This document shows positions 1 through 8,674 of a stretch of 64,000 bases of DNA, in pieces; position 1 is the first letter of the stretch, and each line of letters opens with the position of its first letter. The stretch spans positions 7,141-71,140 of the forward strand of contig CAVWOV010000033.1 in NCBI GenBank assembly GCA_963756715.1, in the 5' to 3' direction. The position numbers and the translations under genes were made by a program. The notes below the pieces were generated by a model. It was not told the DNA's origin, made no database searches, and saw nothing but the letters and a program-made list of their open reading frames with translations. This stretch comes from VAZQ01 sp963756715. Its GTDB lineage: Bacteria > Pseudomonadota > Alphaproteobacteria > Rhizobiales > Xanthobacteraceae.

Positions 1-311
1 TCGCGACCAGCGGCCCACGACGCTCCGCGCTGCTTCCCGATTTGCCGGCCATCGCCGAATTCTATCCCGGCTACGAGGTCTCGCTCTGGCAGGGACTGTT
101 CGCGCCGGCGGGAACGCCGCCGGCCATCATCGAGCGGCTGCGCAGCGAAGTGAATGCCGTCCTGGCGCAGCCCGAATATGGCGCGAAGCTCGCCGCCGCC
201 GGAGCGGGCGAACCCTTCATCACGACGCCGGAGGAATTTGCCGCGCGCATTCGCAGCGATCACGAGAAATACGGGAAGGTGATCAAGGAAATCGGCGTGA
301 AAGTGCGGTGA
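1..311 (+). CDS. Bug-family (TTT) substrate-binding protein, C-terminal part
   Basis: The gene enters from outside the window; its frame is open from base 3 and stops at TGA 309–311, giving about 102 residues. The segment LWQGLFAPAGTPPAIIERL followed by an acidic/basic C-terminal helix is the typical end of Bug periplasmic solute receptors of tripartite tricarboxylate transporters. The family delivers small carboxylates in the periplasm; the ligand cannot be told from this fragment. No TctA/TctB membrane genes are visible, which is normal for the many orphan Bug genes of this group. It converges on the cytochrome gene at 384. Confidence 0.85.
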   Translation, partial: ATSGPRRSALLPDLPAIAEFYPGYEVSLWQGLFAPAGTPPAIIERLRSEVNAVLAQPEYGAKLAAAGAGEPFITTPEEFAARIRSDHEKYGKVIKEIGVKVR

Positions 312-383
312 GCCGTTGGCAGCCGCCGCTGCCGACGAGAACGGCGCAAGCGCGTTGCGAAATCCGTTAGCTGCAGTGCGGTT

Positions 384-887
384 TCACCGCCGCGGCTTGA
401 ACTCCTGGTCGGGATACTCCGATACGTCCGGCGTCTTCAGGACGATAAACGAATGGTCCGTGGTGGCGTGGCAGGCATTGCATCCCGCGGTCAACTGGCC
501 ATAGGCATCGCCGAATTGGCGCGCGTCCCCGGTCTTGATTGCAGCCTCCAAGGCTGCGAGCGGCTCGGTCAGCGCGGCATCGAACAGATCGGGCACCGGC
601 AATCCTTTCCACCGCGGGACTGCGGCCGACACCTTCGCCAGCGCTTGCTTCAACTGCGTGACTTCGTAGCCGGCAAGGAGCCAGTTCGCGTCGTGTCCGG
701 CAAGGCCGAGCTTGGCGTGCCGCGGTTGGATGAACATGTTCATCAAGGCCCCCATCATTGGATTGAACGCATTGGGAGCATCGGCAGCCGCTTTCGGCGC
801 GCTTTGTGCCAGACCGGACCGGTTCACGGTCGATGCGGCGACAGCAAGGATTGTCAGGGCGATCAGCGGATAGATAAACTTGCGCAT
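384..887 (-). CDS. c'-type (C-terminal haem) cytochrome, copy 2
   Basis: A 167-residue exported monohaem cytochrome. The start is the ATG at 887, preceded by GAGGCAG; it opens a signal peptide (MRKFIYPLIALTILAVAAST). The only haem-binding motif, CNACH, lies at residues 136–140, close to the C-terminus, as in cytochrome c'-like four-helix proteins rather than classical class I cytochromes. It is a paralogue of the next gene upstream (932–1438): both share NPMMG, QPRH, a TAGCNxCHA core and the ending DxQFxP/K-R-type tail. Likely a periplasmic electron carrier or gas-binding protein; the partner is unknown. Confidence 0.8.
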   Translation of the reverse strand: MRKFIYPLIALTILAVAASTVNRSGLAQSAPKAAADAPNAFNPMMGALMNMFIQPRHAKLGLAGHDANWLLAGYEVTQLKQALAKVSAAVPRWKGLPVPDLFDAALTEPLAALEAAIKTGDARQFGDAYGQLTAGCNACHATTDHSFIVLKTPDVSEYPDQEFKPRR

Positions 888-931
888 GGCGGCTGCCTCT
901 TCGGAATCCCAGCGGTGGAGATCGCAAGCGC

Positions 932-1438
932 CTATCGCTTCGGTTGGAAATCCTGGTTTGCGAACGCCGCTCCGTCCGGCACTTTGATCACGATGTAGGG
1001 ATGGCCGGTGGACGCATGACAGGAATTGCATCCGGCCGTCAGCTTTTTGTAGTTCTCGGCGAACTGGCGCGGCTCGCCGGCCTTGATCGCAAAATCAAGC
1101 GTCCCAATCTGCTCGCCCACCGCGGACTCGATCAGGTCCGCCACCGGCGCACCCTTCAGCTGCGGAATACCAGCCGCGATCCTCGCGAACGATTGCTTGA
1201 TCTCCTTGAGCGCATAGCCGGCGAGCGCCCAGTTCTCCTGCTGACCGGCGAGCCAGAGCTTGATGTGGCGCGGCTGGATGAGAATATTCATCAGGTCGCC
1301 CATCATCGGATTGTACGGCACCGGCGTGGCATCGGCCGGCCGCGTCTCCTGCTGCGCGGCGCCCGGGCCTGGAACGGCGAACGTCGCGATCGCCGCCACC
1401 ATTGCGGCCGAAGCGATCAGGCACGTGAGCTTGCGCAT
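932..1438 (-). CDS. c'-type (C-terminal haem) cytochrome, copy 1
   Basis: A 168-residue exported monohaem cytochrome. I choose the ATG at 1438 because GGAGAGG sits six bases upstream; the frame also opens at a TTG five codons earlier without a ribosome site. A signal peptide (about residues 1–28) ends in PGAAQ. The haem site CNSCH is at residues 137–141. Together with the gene at 384–887 it forms a tandem duplicate separated by 44 bp, on the same strand and probably one transcript with the DUF1761 gene just upstream. The function within the cytochrome c' group (electron transfer, NO or CO binding) cannot be assigned. Confidence 0.8.
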   Translation of the reverse strand: MRKLTCLIASAAMVAAIATFAVPGPGAAQQETRPADATPVPYNPMMGDLMNILIQPRHIKLWLAGQQENWALAGYALKEIKQSFARIAAGIPQLKGAPVADLIESAVGEQIGTLDFAIKAGEPRQFAENYKKLTAGCNSCHASTGHPYIVIKVPDGAAFANQDFQPKR

Positions 1439-1501
1439 GAATTTCCTCTCCAACTCGTTTTGTTGTTTTATTGTTGTTTCTATGCGGTCGCGACGGCCCG
1501 C

Positions 1502-1919
1502 TTACACGCCCATGGCGCCCATGATTGCTCCCATCAGCAGGAGCACGACCAGCCAATGTCCGCCATCGATCCACATGAGGCGCCAGTCGCGCCGCGCAAA
1601 GCTGTTGTTGACCAGCATGCTGGTGATGACGAAGCCGAGCCAGCAGAATGCCGCGCTGATCATGCCGGTCCTGATCGTCGAGCGGAATGCTCGCGCTCAG
1701 GTGCAGCAGCAGACCCGCCAGCATCCAGGCCATCACAACTTCGGCCGCGAAGGCATAGAGGAACGGCAGGTAGGCTCCCGGCTCCTTGCGCACGGCTGCC
1801 ATCTTTTCCGGCGTAGTGCCGAGCGCCGCCATCCAGGTGTTGCCGAATGCCATGTACCAGGCTGCGCCGGCGAGCCACGCGGCAACCGCGGCAATCAGAA
1901 TGGCCAGATAGAATTTCAT
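1502..1919 (-). pseudogene. DUF1761 family membrane protein, one frameshift
   Basis: The N-terminal frame (MKFYLAILIAAVAAWLAGA, then FLYAFAAEVVMAWMLAGLLL) is typical of DUF1761 small integral membrane proteins. At about 1675–1685 the family sequence moves to another frame, which continues with AAFCWLGFVITSMLVNNSF, then IDGGHWLVVLLLMGAIMGAM and stops at TAA 1502–1504. Joined, this gives about 139 residues and four membrane segments, the family's normal length. The single net one-base shift suggests a sequencing error or a very recent mutation. The biochemical function of the family is unknown. It lies upstream of the tandem cytochromes on the same strand. Confidence 0.7.
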
Positions 1920-2007
1920 CCCGTCCTCCCGGCGAAGGTCGGGTCAGCCTATCCTTCGGCGGGCAATCTGGGGAGGGGGCGGCGCGTGACAAGCGCGCCA
2001 CGGTGCT

Positions 2008-2427
2008 TCAGTCCTTCAGGCCGCCCATGCGGCAGACCAACGCCCATTCCGACGCCGTCACTGGTTGCACCGAAAGACGGCCGTACTTGACGAGCGCCAT
2101 CTCCTTCAGGCGGGGCGCCGCCTTGGTCGCCGCCAGCGTTACCGGCTTCGGCAGCGGCTTGATCGCTTTGACGTCAACTGCGACGAACACCCCCTTCTCG
2201 TCCGTGGGGTCGGGATAAGCCTCGCGGATAATTTCAGCGACGCCGACGATCTGCCGCTCGTCGCCAGTATGATAAAAAAATGCCAAGTCGCCCTTTTTCA
2301 TCGCTTTCATGTTGGACCGCGCTGTGAAATTGCGCACGCCGGTCCATGGCTCGCCCATTGCGCCGCGCTTCATGCAATCGTCCCAGGAAAATTCCTCGGG
2401 CTCGGTTTTCACCAACCAGTGAGCCAT
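2008..2427 (-). CDS. EVE domain-containing protein
   Basis: A 139-residue protein that is a single EVE domain. It opens MAHWLVKTEPEEFSWDD and continues with WTGVRNFTARSNM and GDLAFFYHTGDERQIVG, the aromatic-cage and basic features of this PUA/YTH-related fold. EVE domains bind modified bases in RNA or DNA; the target here is unknown. The start codon directly follows the gpsA stop codon (2428–2430), so it is very likely co-transcribed and translationally coupled with gpsA. The tsaD–gpsA–EVE order is common in alphaproteobacteria. Confidence 0.9.
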   Translation of the reverse strand: MAHWLVKTEPEEFSWDDCMKRGAMGEPWTGVRNFTARSNMKAMKKGDLAFFYHTGDERQIVGVAEIIREAYPDPTDEKGVFVAVDVKAIKPLPKPVTLAATKAAPRLKEMALVKYGRLSVQPVTASEWALVCRMGGLKD

Positions 2428-3417
2428 TTATCCCTCCGCACGAAATGGTCGCGTCAGCAAATTCTCGATCGCCTCCTCAACGTCAATCCGGCCGTCGAGA
2501 ATATCAGCGACGGCGCTCGCGATCGGCATCTCGATGTTCTTGGTGTCCGCCATCTTAACCAGAGCGGACGCACTGAAAATCCCTTCGGCAAGCTTGCCCT
2601 CGTTGCGAGCCTGGTCGACTTTCTGGCCTTTGCCGAGCGCAATTCCAAGCGAATAATTGCGCGACTGCGGGCTGGAGCAGGTCAGAATCAGGTCGCCGAG
2701 ACCGGAAAGGCCCATCAAGGTTTCGGCGCGTGCGCCGAATGCCCTACCAAACCGGAACAGTTCTGCAAAGCCGCGCGTGGTCAGCGCAGCCGCTGCACTG
2801 GCGCCCAGGTGGCGGCCGACGACGATGCCGGCCGCGATCGCGAGCACGTTTTTGGCCGCTCCGCCGATCTCGACACCGCGCATGTCCGTCGAGTGATAGA
2901 GCCGGAACGTGGTCGACCCGAGTCGATGTGCGAGCTCCGTCGCCAGCTTTCCATCGCGTGCAGCAAGCGTCACCGCGGCCGGCAGGCCGCGCGCAACGTC
3001 GGTGGCGAAACTCGGACCCGAGAGGATCGCAGGGAGCGCATTCGGTGCGGCTTCCGCGATGACTTCGGTCATGAACTTGTGCGTGCCGCGCTCGATGCCC
3101 TTGGCGCAGGCGATCACCGGCGTGCCCGCGGCGAGCGCCGGCGCAAGCATGTTGGCGGCCGTGCGCATCTGCTGAGACGGCACGGCAAGCAGGATGACAT
3201 CGTATCGACCGATGGCGTCACCGGCCGCAGCGATTCCGATACGGTCGTCGAGTTTGACGCCTGGCAGATACGGGCTTTCGCGGCGCTCCTCCAGCAAGTC
3301 GGCGCTGGCCTGGTCGCGCGTCGCGAGCAACACGGCGCGGCCGGCGCGCGCGATCACATTGGCGAGGGCCAAGCCCCAGGCACCTGCTCCAACGATGGCA
3401 ATATGGTCAAACGTCAT
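2428..3417 (-). CDS. gpsA: Glycerol-3-phosphate dehydrogenase [NAD(P)+]
   Basis: GpsA reduces dihydroxyacetone phosphate to sn-glycerol-3-phosphate for phospholipid synthesis in the cytoplasm. The 329-residue product has the dinucleotide-binding loop GAGAWG at residues 10–15, a GPSFA motif near 134 and the catalytic lysine in GGAAKN (Lys189). I start at ATG 3417 (MTFDHIAIVGAGAWG); the frame is open to 3471, but that extension would overlap tsaD and is not family-like. It lies between tsaD (upstream) and the EVE gene (downstream, no gap). Confidence 0.95.
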   Translation of the reverse strand: MTFDHIAIVGAGAWGLALANVIARAGRAVLLATRDQASADLLEERRESPYLPGVKLDDRIGIAAAGDAIGRYDVILLAVPSQQMRTAANMLAPALAAGTPVIACAKGIERGTHKFMTEVIAEAAPNALPAILSGPSFATDVARGLPAAVTLAARDGKLATELAHRLGSTTFRLYHSTDMRGVEIGGAAKNVLAIAAGIVVGRHLGASAAAALTTRGFAELFRFGRAFGARAETLMGLSGLGDLILTCSSPQSRNYSLGIALGKGQKVDQARNEGKLAEGIFSASALVKMADTKNIEMPIASAVADILDGRIDVEEAIENLLTRPFRAEG

Positions 3418-3467
3418 GAGGGCCCGATCGTCATGTGCAAGTGCAATGCAGAATGAGCGAGCGCTCG

Positions 3468-4541
3468 TCAATCATCCTTTCGCACAGAAACGGATGGTGC
3501 GTGACGTGACTTGATGGCGTCGAGCGGCCAGCGGGCATGGGGTATGGTTTCGAGCGTATCGGTCAGCCCGAGCGCGAGGCGCTCCGCGCCAGCCCAGGCG
3601 ATCATGGCGCCATTGTCGGTGCACAATTCCACAGGCGGCGCCACCAGCATGGTGCCGGTTTCGAACGCGATGCGATGCAGCACTTTGCGGATCGCCTCGT
3701 TGGCGGCAACGCCGCCGGCGGCGACAAGCGCCGTAGGGGCGCCATAGCCATCCTTGAACATCTTCATGCCCATGCGCAGCCGGTCGGCCACGACGTCGAC
3801 GATCGCCTGCTGGAACGATGCACATAGATCGCGGACGTCATCGTCGCTTAACGGCGCGACCTTTTCGGCTTCCAGCCGCAGCGCGGTCTTGAGTCCGGAG
3901 AGCGAGAAGTCGGCATGCGGCCGGCCGTGCATGGGGCGCGGTAGAAGGAATCGTCCGACATTGCCCTGCAATGCTTCTTTCTCGACCTGCGGCCCGCCCG
4001 GATAGCCGAGACCGAGCAACTTCGCGGTCTTGTCGAACGCTTCGCCGATCGCGTCGTCGACGGTTGTGCCGAGGCGCACGTAATCGCCGACGCCTAGCAC
4101 CGCGACAATCTGCGTGTGTCCGCCCGAGGCGAGGAACAAGCAATACGGGAATGGCGTGGCGTCGGTGAGCCTCGCGGTGAGCGCATGCGCTTCGAGATGA
4201 TTGACCGCGATCAGCGGCTTCTCGCAGACTAATGCGATCGCTTTGGCGGTCGTCAGGCCGACGATGACGCCGCCGATCAATCCTGGGCCGGCGGCTGCCG
4301 CGACACCGTCGATCTGGTCGAACCTCTTGTCTGCCTCCTGCATCGCGCGCGCGATAATGAGATCGAGCGCCTCGACATGGGCACGAGCGGCAATCTCCGG
4401 CACCACGCCGCCGAAGGCGGCGTGTTCGTTGACCTGCGACAGCACGATGTTGGACAGAATCCGGCCGGGACCAGCCGGCGGTCGTTCGACCACCGCCGCT
4501 GCGGTTTCATCGCAGGTCGTCTCGATCCCGAGCACAACCAT
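3468..4541 (-). CDS. tsaD: tRNA N6-adenosine threonylcarbamoyltransferase
   Basis: TsaD transfers the threonylcarbamoyl group to A37 of ANN-decoding tRNAs (t6A), working with TsaB/TsaE. It is an ASKHA-fold metalloprotein. From ATG 4541 the protein starts MVVLGIETTCDETAAAVV, as the family does, and has 357 residues. The metal-binding HLEAH motif is at residues 115–119, and SGGHTQ and GGVAAN motifs follow. A GTG at 4562 would add seven residues but has no better ribosome site. It is first in the minus-strand group tsaD–gpsA–EVE and divergent from hemD. Confidence 0.95.
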   Translation of the reverse strand: MVVLGIETTCDETAAAVVERPPAGPGRILSNIVLSQVNEHAAFGGVVPEIAARAHVEALDLIIARAMQEADKRFDQIDGVAAAAGPGLIGGVIVGLTTAKAIALVCEKPLIAVNHLEAHALTARLTDATPFPYCLFLASGGHTQIVAVLGVGDYVRLGTTVDDAIGEAFDKTAKLLGLGYPGGPQVEKEALQGNVGRFLLPRPMHGRPHADFSLSGLKTALRLEAEKVAPLSDDDVRDLCASFQQAIVDVVADRLRMGMKMFKDGYGAPTALVAAGGVAANEAIRKVLHRIAFETGTMLVAPPVELCTDNGAMIAWAGAERLALGLTDTLETIPHARWPLDAIKSRHAPSVSVRKDD

Positions 4542-4747
4542 CCAGGTTCCGTCCGATGCCACATCGCAAGCCGGGAAGCCGCTTTTCGGACCCTGCAGCG
4601 GGCCCTATGATCGTGCACTCCCAGCCGGCCTCGATCCGGCCTAGCATTGCGAGGTCATGAGGTGCAATCCTCGCCCGCCGCCGCAAGCTTGCACCGTGGC
4701 GTGGCCGTGCATGACGGTGGCGGCAGCCAACGTCAACGCGATGCCGC

Positions 4748-5488
4748 TTGCGCCGTCGCTTCGGCTTGATTGGCGTGCTGTTCCTCGTCACCCGGCCCGA
4801 GCCCGATGGCGAACGCACCGCGGCGGCCTTGCGGGCGCGCGGCCATCAAGTCGTCGTCGCTCCTTTGCTTCGCGTCGAAGCCATACCGGACGCCGGCCTC
4901 GGGGCAGGTTCCTGGGCCGGCATCATCGTGACCAGCCGCAATGCGATCCGCGTGCTTGGGGGGCACGCGCGCGCTCATGAACTCTTCAGATTGCCGGTGT
5001 TCGCGGTCGGGCGGCGCACCGCTGAGGCCGCCCATGCCGCGGGCTTTACCGACATCGTCTCGGCTGACGGCGATGCGCAGGCTCTCGTCCGACTTGTGCT
5101 GGGGCGGCGACGTCCGGGTAGCGATCCGTTGCTCTACCTCGCCGGCGCCGACCGCACCGGAGATGTGGCCGGCGTACTGACCGAAGCGGGCGTGCCGGTC
5201 GAGACCGCGGTAGTTTATCGTGCCGTGATGGTGAAGGAATTGCCAATGGCGGTCCGGGCCGCGCTGGCGGCCGGCGCGATCGATGGCGTACTGCATTTTT
5301 CGCGGCGCAGCGCCGACATTTACCTTAAATGCGCCCATTCGGCCCGAATGCTCGACAGCGCACTGGCACCCACCCAATATTGTCTCGCGCCGCAGGTAGC
5401 CGAGCCGCTCGCAGCGGCAGGCGCAAAGAAAATCGCCGTCGCACCCCGTCCCGAGGAGGCCGCGCTGCTGGACTTGCTGCGGCCATGA
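4748..5488 (+). CDS. hemD: Uroporphyrinogen-III synthase
   Basis: HemD cyclises hydroxymethylbilane and inverts ring D to give uroporphyrinogen III in haem synthesis. The product is up to 246 residues with the family opening FLVTRPEPDG, the conserved segment TSRNAIR and the bilobal layout ending HFSRRSAD...APQVAEPLAAAG. The start is uncertain: TTG 4748, TTG 4766 and GTG 4775 are in frame and none has a strong ribosome site. In relatives hemC directly precedes hemD; here only about 185 bp separate hemD from tsaD and no hemC sequence is recognisable. The MIC60-like gene follows 77 bp downstream. Confidence 0.9.
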   Translation: MRRRFGLIGVLFLVTRPEPDGERTAAALRARGHQVVVAPLLRVEAIPDAGLGAGSWAGIIVTSRNAIRVLGGHARAHELFRLPVFAVGRRTAEAAHAAGFTDIVSADGDAQALVRLVLGRRRPGSDPLLYLAGADRTGDVAGVLTEAGVPVETAVVYRAVMVKELPMAVRAALAAGAIDGVLHFSRRSADIYLKCAHSARMLDSALAPTQYCLAPQVAEPLAAAGAKKIAVAPRPEEAALLDLLRP

Positions 5489-5565
5489 TGGCGGTCAAAT
5501 TGCCGCCCCGCCGATGCACTATGCGGTAGGATAGACTGTTCGGCGAATCGGCAGGGACCATACTG

Positions 5566-6855
5566 ATGATCGGCGACGACGCTCCATCCTCCGGGCTGCC
5601 GGGCAGCGAAGCTCGTCGCCGGCCGGCACCGACGATCGAGCTTCCGGCGGTCGAAATCAAAAGCCGGCCGCAGCAAACAACCGAAACGGAGGCAAGTGTG
5701 CCCACAGGTGAAGGTCCCGAGCGGACGGATTCGCCGCCACAACCGGCGTCCGCTCCAACCGCAGGACCCGGTTTGGGGTCCGCCGATGGTATCTGGCGCC
5801 TTGCCGGCGCGGCCGTCGGAGGCGGGCTTGTGGTGCTTGCCGGATCGCTCCTCATCGGCACCGCGTTCCGTCCGGACAGCAGCAGCCCAGCGACCGATAC
5901 GCGGTTGACGCAAATCGAGCGGCAGATAAGGGAACTCGCCAGCCGCCCGGCGTCGAACAGTACCGATCCCGGCACGATCGAAAGTCTGGCGAGCCGCCTG
6001 GCCAAGCTCGAAGGCGCGGCCGCGGGCTTGCGTGCGATGACCGGCGATCCGTCATTCGCCAACCGCATCGCGACGATCGAGGGCGAGGCAAAGGCCGCCT
6101 CCGAGATCATCGCGATCCTGGGACGGCGCACGGATGAAACAGCGACCGCCGCGCGCGACTCGCGGCAGCGAGCCGAGGTCAATGCGGCCGCGATCGCCGA
6201 ACTCAAACAGACGATCGCAGGGCTCGGTGCGTCTCCGGTCGGACGAAGCGAGCTTGATGCGTTGTCGAGCCGCGTCGCCGCGGTCGAGCGCAGCGAAAAA
6301 ACCCTCGAGGCTGCGCTCGCCAAGCGTCAGGCTGAGGGCACGCCCGATCGCTCGGTGCGCTTTGCGGTCGCCGCCGCCGCGCTGCAACGCGCGGTCGAGC
6401 GGGGTGAAGCGTTTGCTCCGTTGCTCGCGACGACGAAGCCGCTCATGCCGGACGCCAAGGCGGCCGCTCCGCTCGAGCCTTTCGCCGCCACCGGCGTGCC
6501 GTCGGCTACCGCGCTCGCGCGGCAGCTCACCGAGCTTGCGCCGGCGCTGTATCAGGCCGCCGGGTCGCCGCGCGACACCGGCCTGTTGGATCGATTGACG
6601 GCGAGCGCCGAGAAGCTCGTTCGTATCCGGCCGATCAACGAGGTTCCGGGTTCCGATACCAGCGCCGTGATCGCGCGCATTGAGTTCAAAGCCGCACACG
6701 CCGATCTCAATGGCGCGCTCGCCGAGCTGGCAAAGCTGCCGGCCGACGTGCGTGCACCGGCCGATGCTTGGATCAAGGCGGCGCAGGCGCGTGCGGCCGC
6801 CATTGCGGCCAGCCAGCAGATCGCCGCCGGCGCGTTGACCGCGCTCGGCAAGTGA
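5566..6855 (+). CDS. Mitofilin/MIC60-like inner-membrane protein (COG4223)
   Basis: A 429-residue protein with a proline-rich cytoplasmic N-terminus, one membrane segment (about residues 76–101, rich in G/V/L), a long coiled-coil-prone Ala/Glu/Arg region (about 105–270) and a helical C-terminal domain. This is the architecture of alphaproteobacterial MIC60, the homologue of mitochondrial mitofilin that shapes inner-membrane invaginations. Its position between hemD and hemY is the classic genomic context for bacterial MIC60. The protein lies in the envelope with its coiled coil and C-terminal domain in the periplasm. Confidence 0.85.
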   Translation: MIGDDAPSSGLPGSEARRRPAPTIELPAVEIKSRPQQTTETEASVPTGEGPERTDSPPQPASAPTAGPGLGSADGIWRLAGAAVGGGLVVLAGSLLIGTAFRPDSSSPATDTRLTQIERQIRELASRPASNSTDPGTIESLASRLAKLEGAAAGLRAMTGDPSFANRIATIEGEAKAASEIIAILGRRTDETATAARDSRQRAEVNAAAIAELKQTIAGLGASPVGRSELDALSSRVAAVERSEKTLEAALAKRQAEGTPDRSVRFAVAAAALQRAVERGEAFAPLLATTKPLMPDAKAAAPLEPFAATGVPSATALARQLTELAPALYQAAGSPRDTGLLDRLTASAEKLVRIRPINEVPGSDTSAVIARIEFKAAHADLNGALAELAKLPADVRAPADAWIKAAQARAAAIAASQQIAAGALTALGK

Positions 6856-6883
6856 ATATTCACAGACTTGAAGTAAGGTCTCG

Positions 6884-8527
6884 ATGATCCGCGTCATCCT
6901 CTATCTCGTCATCGTCAGCCTCCTGGCCCTCGCCGCGGTATGGCTGGCCGACCGGCCGGGCGAAGTCGCCGTCACCTGGCAGGGCTGGCGCATCGAAACG
7001 TCGGTCATGATGCTGGTGGTCGCCGTCGCGGCGGTCGCGGTGTCGGCCGTGATACTGTGGTCGATCTTGCGCGCCATCATGCGTTCGCCCGATCTGCTGT
7101 GGCGCTATCTCAGCGCCCGCCGCGGTGTGCGCGGTTATGTTGCGGTGTCGCAGGGTCTGATCGCTATCGGATCGGGCGATGTGCGCGCCGCCCGGAAATA
7201 TGTCGACGACGCGAACCGTAATGCGCCCGGCGAGCCGCTGACCCTGCTGCTGAGCGCACAGACCGCGCAGTTGGCGGGCGATCGCACCGCGGCGGAGCGC
7301 ACGTTCCACCTCATGGCGAGTCGCGACGATACCCGGTTGCTCGGCCTGCACGGCCTCTACATCGAGGCCCAGCGGCGCGGCGACGTTGCGGCGGCACAGC
7401 TGTTCGCCGAAGAGGCCGCCAAGCACTCGCACGCGCCGGCCTGGGCCGGACAGGCGGTACTTGAATTCCGCTGTGTGACCGGCGATTGGGCCGGCGCGCT
7501 CGATCGGCTCGACAGCAACATGAAGAGCGGCCTGATCGACAAACCCACCTACCGGCGCCAGCGTGCCGTGTTGCTGACCGCGCGCGCGCTCGCGACCGAG
7601 GAGATCGATCGCGATCGCGCCAAGCTGCTCTCGCTCGAAGCCGTGAAGCTTGCGCCGTCGCTGGTGCCGGCGGCGGTGCTGGCGGGCCGGCTGCTCGGCG
7701 AGTCCGGTGATCTGCGCAAGGCCGCGCGCATCATCGAAACGGCCTGGCAGGCCAATCCGCATCCCGCTCTGGCGGAGGGCTATGCGCATCTGCGGCCCGG
7801 CGATTCGGCGCGTCAGCGTCTCGTCCGCATTCAGGCGCTCGCCGAGAAATCACCCGGCAATATCGAGGCAGCGTTGGCGATCGGACGTGCCGCGATCGAC
7901 GCCCACGAATACGCGGCCGCGCGCCGCGCGCTTGCACCGCTCGCGATCGTACCGACGCGGCGAGTTGCGGCGCTGATGGCCGAACTCGAACAGTTGGAAC
8001 ACAACGACGAAGGCCGCGCCCGGGAATGGATGACGCGCGCGTTGCGCGGCCGCCGCGATCCGGCCTGGACGGCGGACGGTTTCGTCTCCGATCGCTGGAT
8101 GCCGGTGTCGCCGGCGACCGGCCGGCTCGATGCGTTTCAGTGGAAGGATCCCCTCTCCGGTATCGAGGGCGAGGTCATCGAGAGCAGCAAGGTTTCGGGC
8201 AGCCTGGGTGACGATGGGCGCGGCGATCGAATGCCCGCGCCGGGAACGTCGCAGGTCGATGTTCCGCCCGAACCGAAACCGGCGCCCGAGGCGCCCGCGG
8301 TCGAAACGCCGCGTGACCAGCCCGTGGTCGAGCCGCCGTCCGCCGAAGAGGCCCGCGCGCGTCGCACGCGCGGCGACGCCTCGGCCGTACGCCCGCCGGC
8401 CGTCATCCCGCTCGTTCATGTCCCGGACGACCCCGGACCCGAGATCGAGGGCGCAATCGAGCCGATTACCGACCCGGATGCGCCGCCCGACCGCTGGGGC
8501 CGGCTGCGGCAGTATTTCAAGACCTGA
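6884..8527 (+). CDS. HemY N-terminal domain / TPR membrane protein
   Basis: A 547-residue inner-membrane protein. It starts MIRVILYLVIVSLLALAAVW (first membrane segment) and has a second segment near residues 42–62, followed by TPR-like helical repeats (about 90–380) and a proline/charged low-complexity C-terminus. This is the 'HemY N-terminal domain' family named for its linkage to haem-synthesis genes; it is unrelated to protoporphyrinogen oxidase HemY of Gram-positives. It follows the MIC60-like gene by 28 bp, so hemD–mic60–hemY probably form one operon. Its molecular role is not established. Confidence 0.9.
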   Translation: MIRVILYLVIVSLLALAAVWLADRPGEVAVTWQGWRIETSVMMLVVAVAAVAVSAVILWSILRAIMRSPDLLWRYLSARRGVRGYVAVSQGLIAIGSGDVRAARKYVDDANRNAPGEPLTLLLSAQTAQLAGDRTAAERTFHLMASRDDTRLLGLHGLYIEAQRRGDVAAAQLFAEEAAKHSHAPAWAGQAVLEFRCVTGDWAGALDRLDSNMKSGLIDKPTYRRQRAVLLTARALATEEIDRDRAKLLSLEAVKLAPSLVPAAVLAGRLLGESGDLRKAARIIETAWQANPHPALAEGYAHLRPGDSARQRLVRIQALAEKSPGNIEAALAIGRAAIDAHEYAAARRALAPLAIVPTRRVAALMAELEQLEHNDEGRAREWMTRALRGRRDPAWTADGFVSDRWMPVSPATGRLDAFQWKDPLSGIEGEVIESSKVSGSLGDDGRGDRMPAPGTSQVDVPPEPKPAPEAPAVETPRDQPVVEPPSAEEARARRTRGDASAVRPPAVIPLVHVPDDPGPEIEGAIEPITDPDAPPDRWGRLRQYFKT

Positions 8528-8598
8528 GAGGATGCCGGACCGCGCTGCGGCGCGTTGCTTGCCAACCTGCGCCGCAGCCGATATCAGGTCGCCGATGG

Positions 8599-8674
8599 GC
8601 CGCAATAGCTCAGTCGGTAGAGCACGTCATTCGTAATGACGGGGTCGGGGGTTCGAATCCCTCTTGCGGCACCA
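8599..8674 (+). tRNA. tRNA-Thr (anticodon CGU)
   Basis: A complete cloverleaf can be drawn. The acceptor stem is GCCGCAA with TTGCGGC, the D arm AGCTCAGTCGGTAGAGC, the anticodon stem CGTCA/TGACG with loop TTCGTAA (anticodon CGT at 34–36), and the T arm contains GTTCGAATC. The discriminator A and an encoded CCA end the gene at 8674. It reads the threonine codon ACG. A short T-run follows at about 8701–8708 without an obvious hairpin. Confidence 0.97.

Noticed and set aside
2065..3456. 463-codon open frame opposite gpsA and the EVE gene
   Set aside because: Antisense shadow; both genes on the minus strand have clear family motifs.
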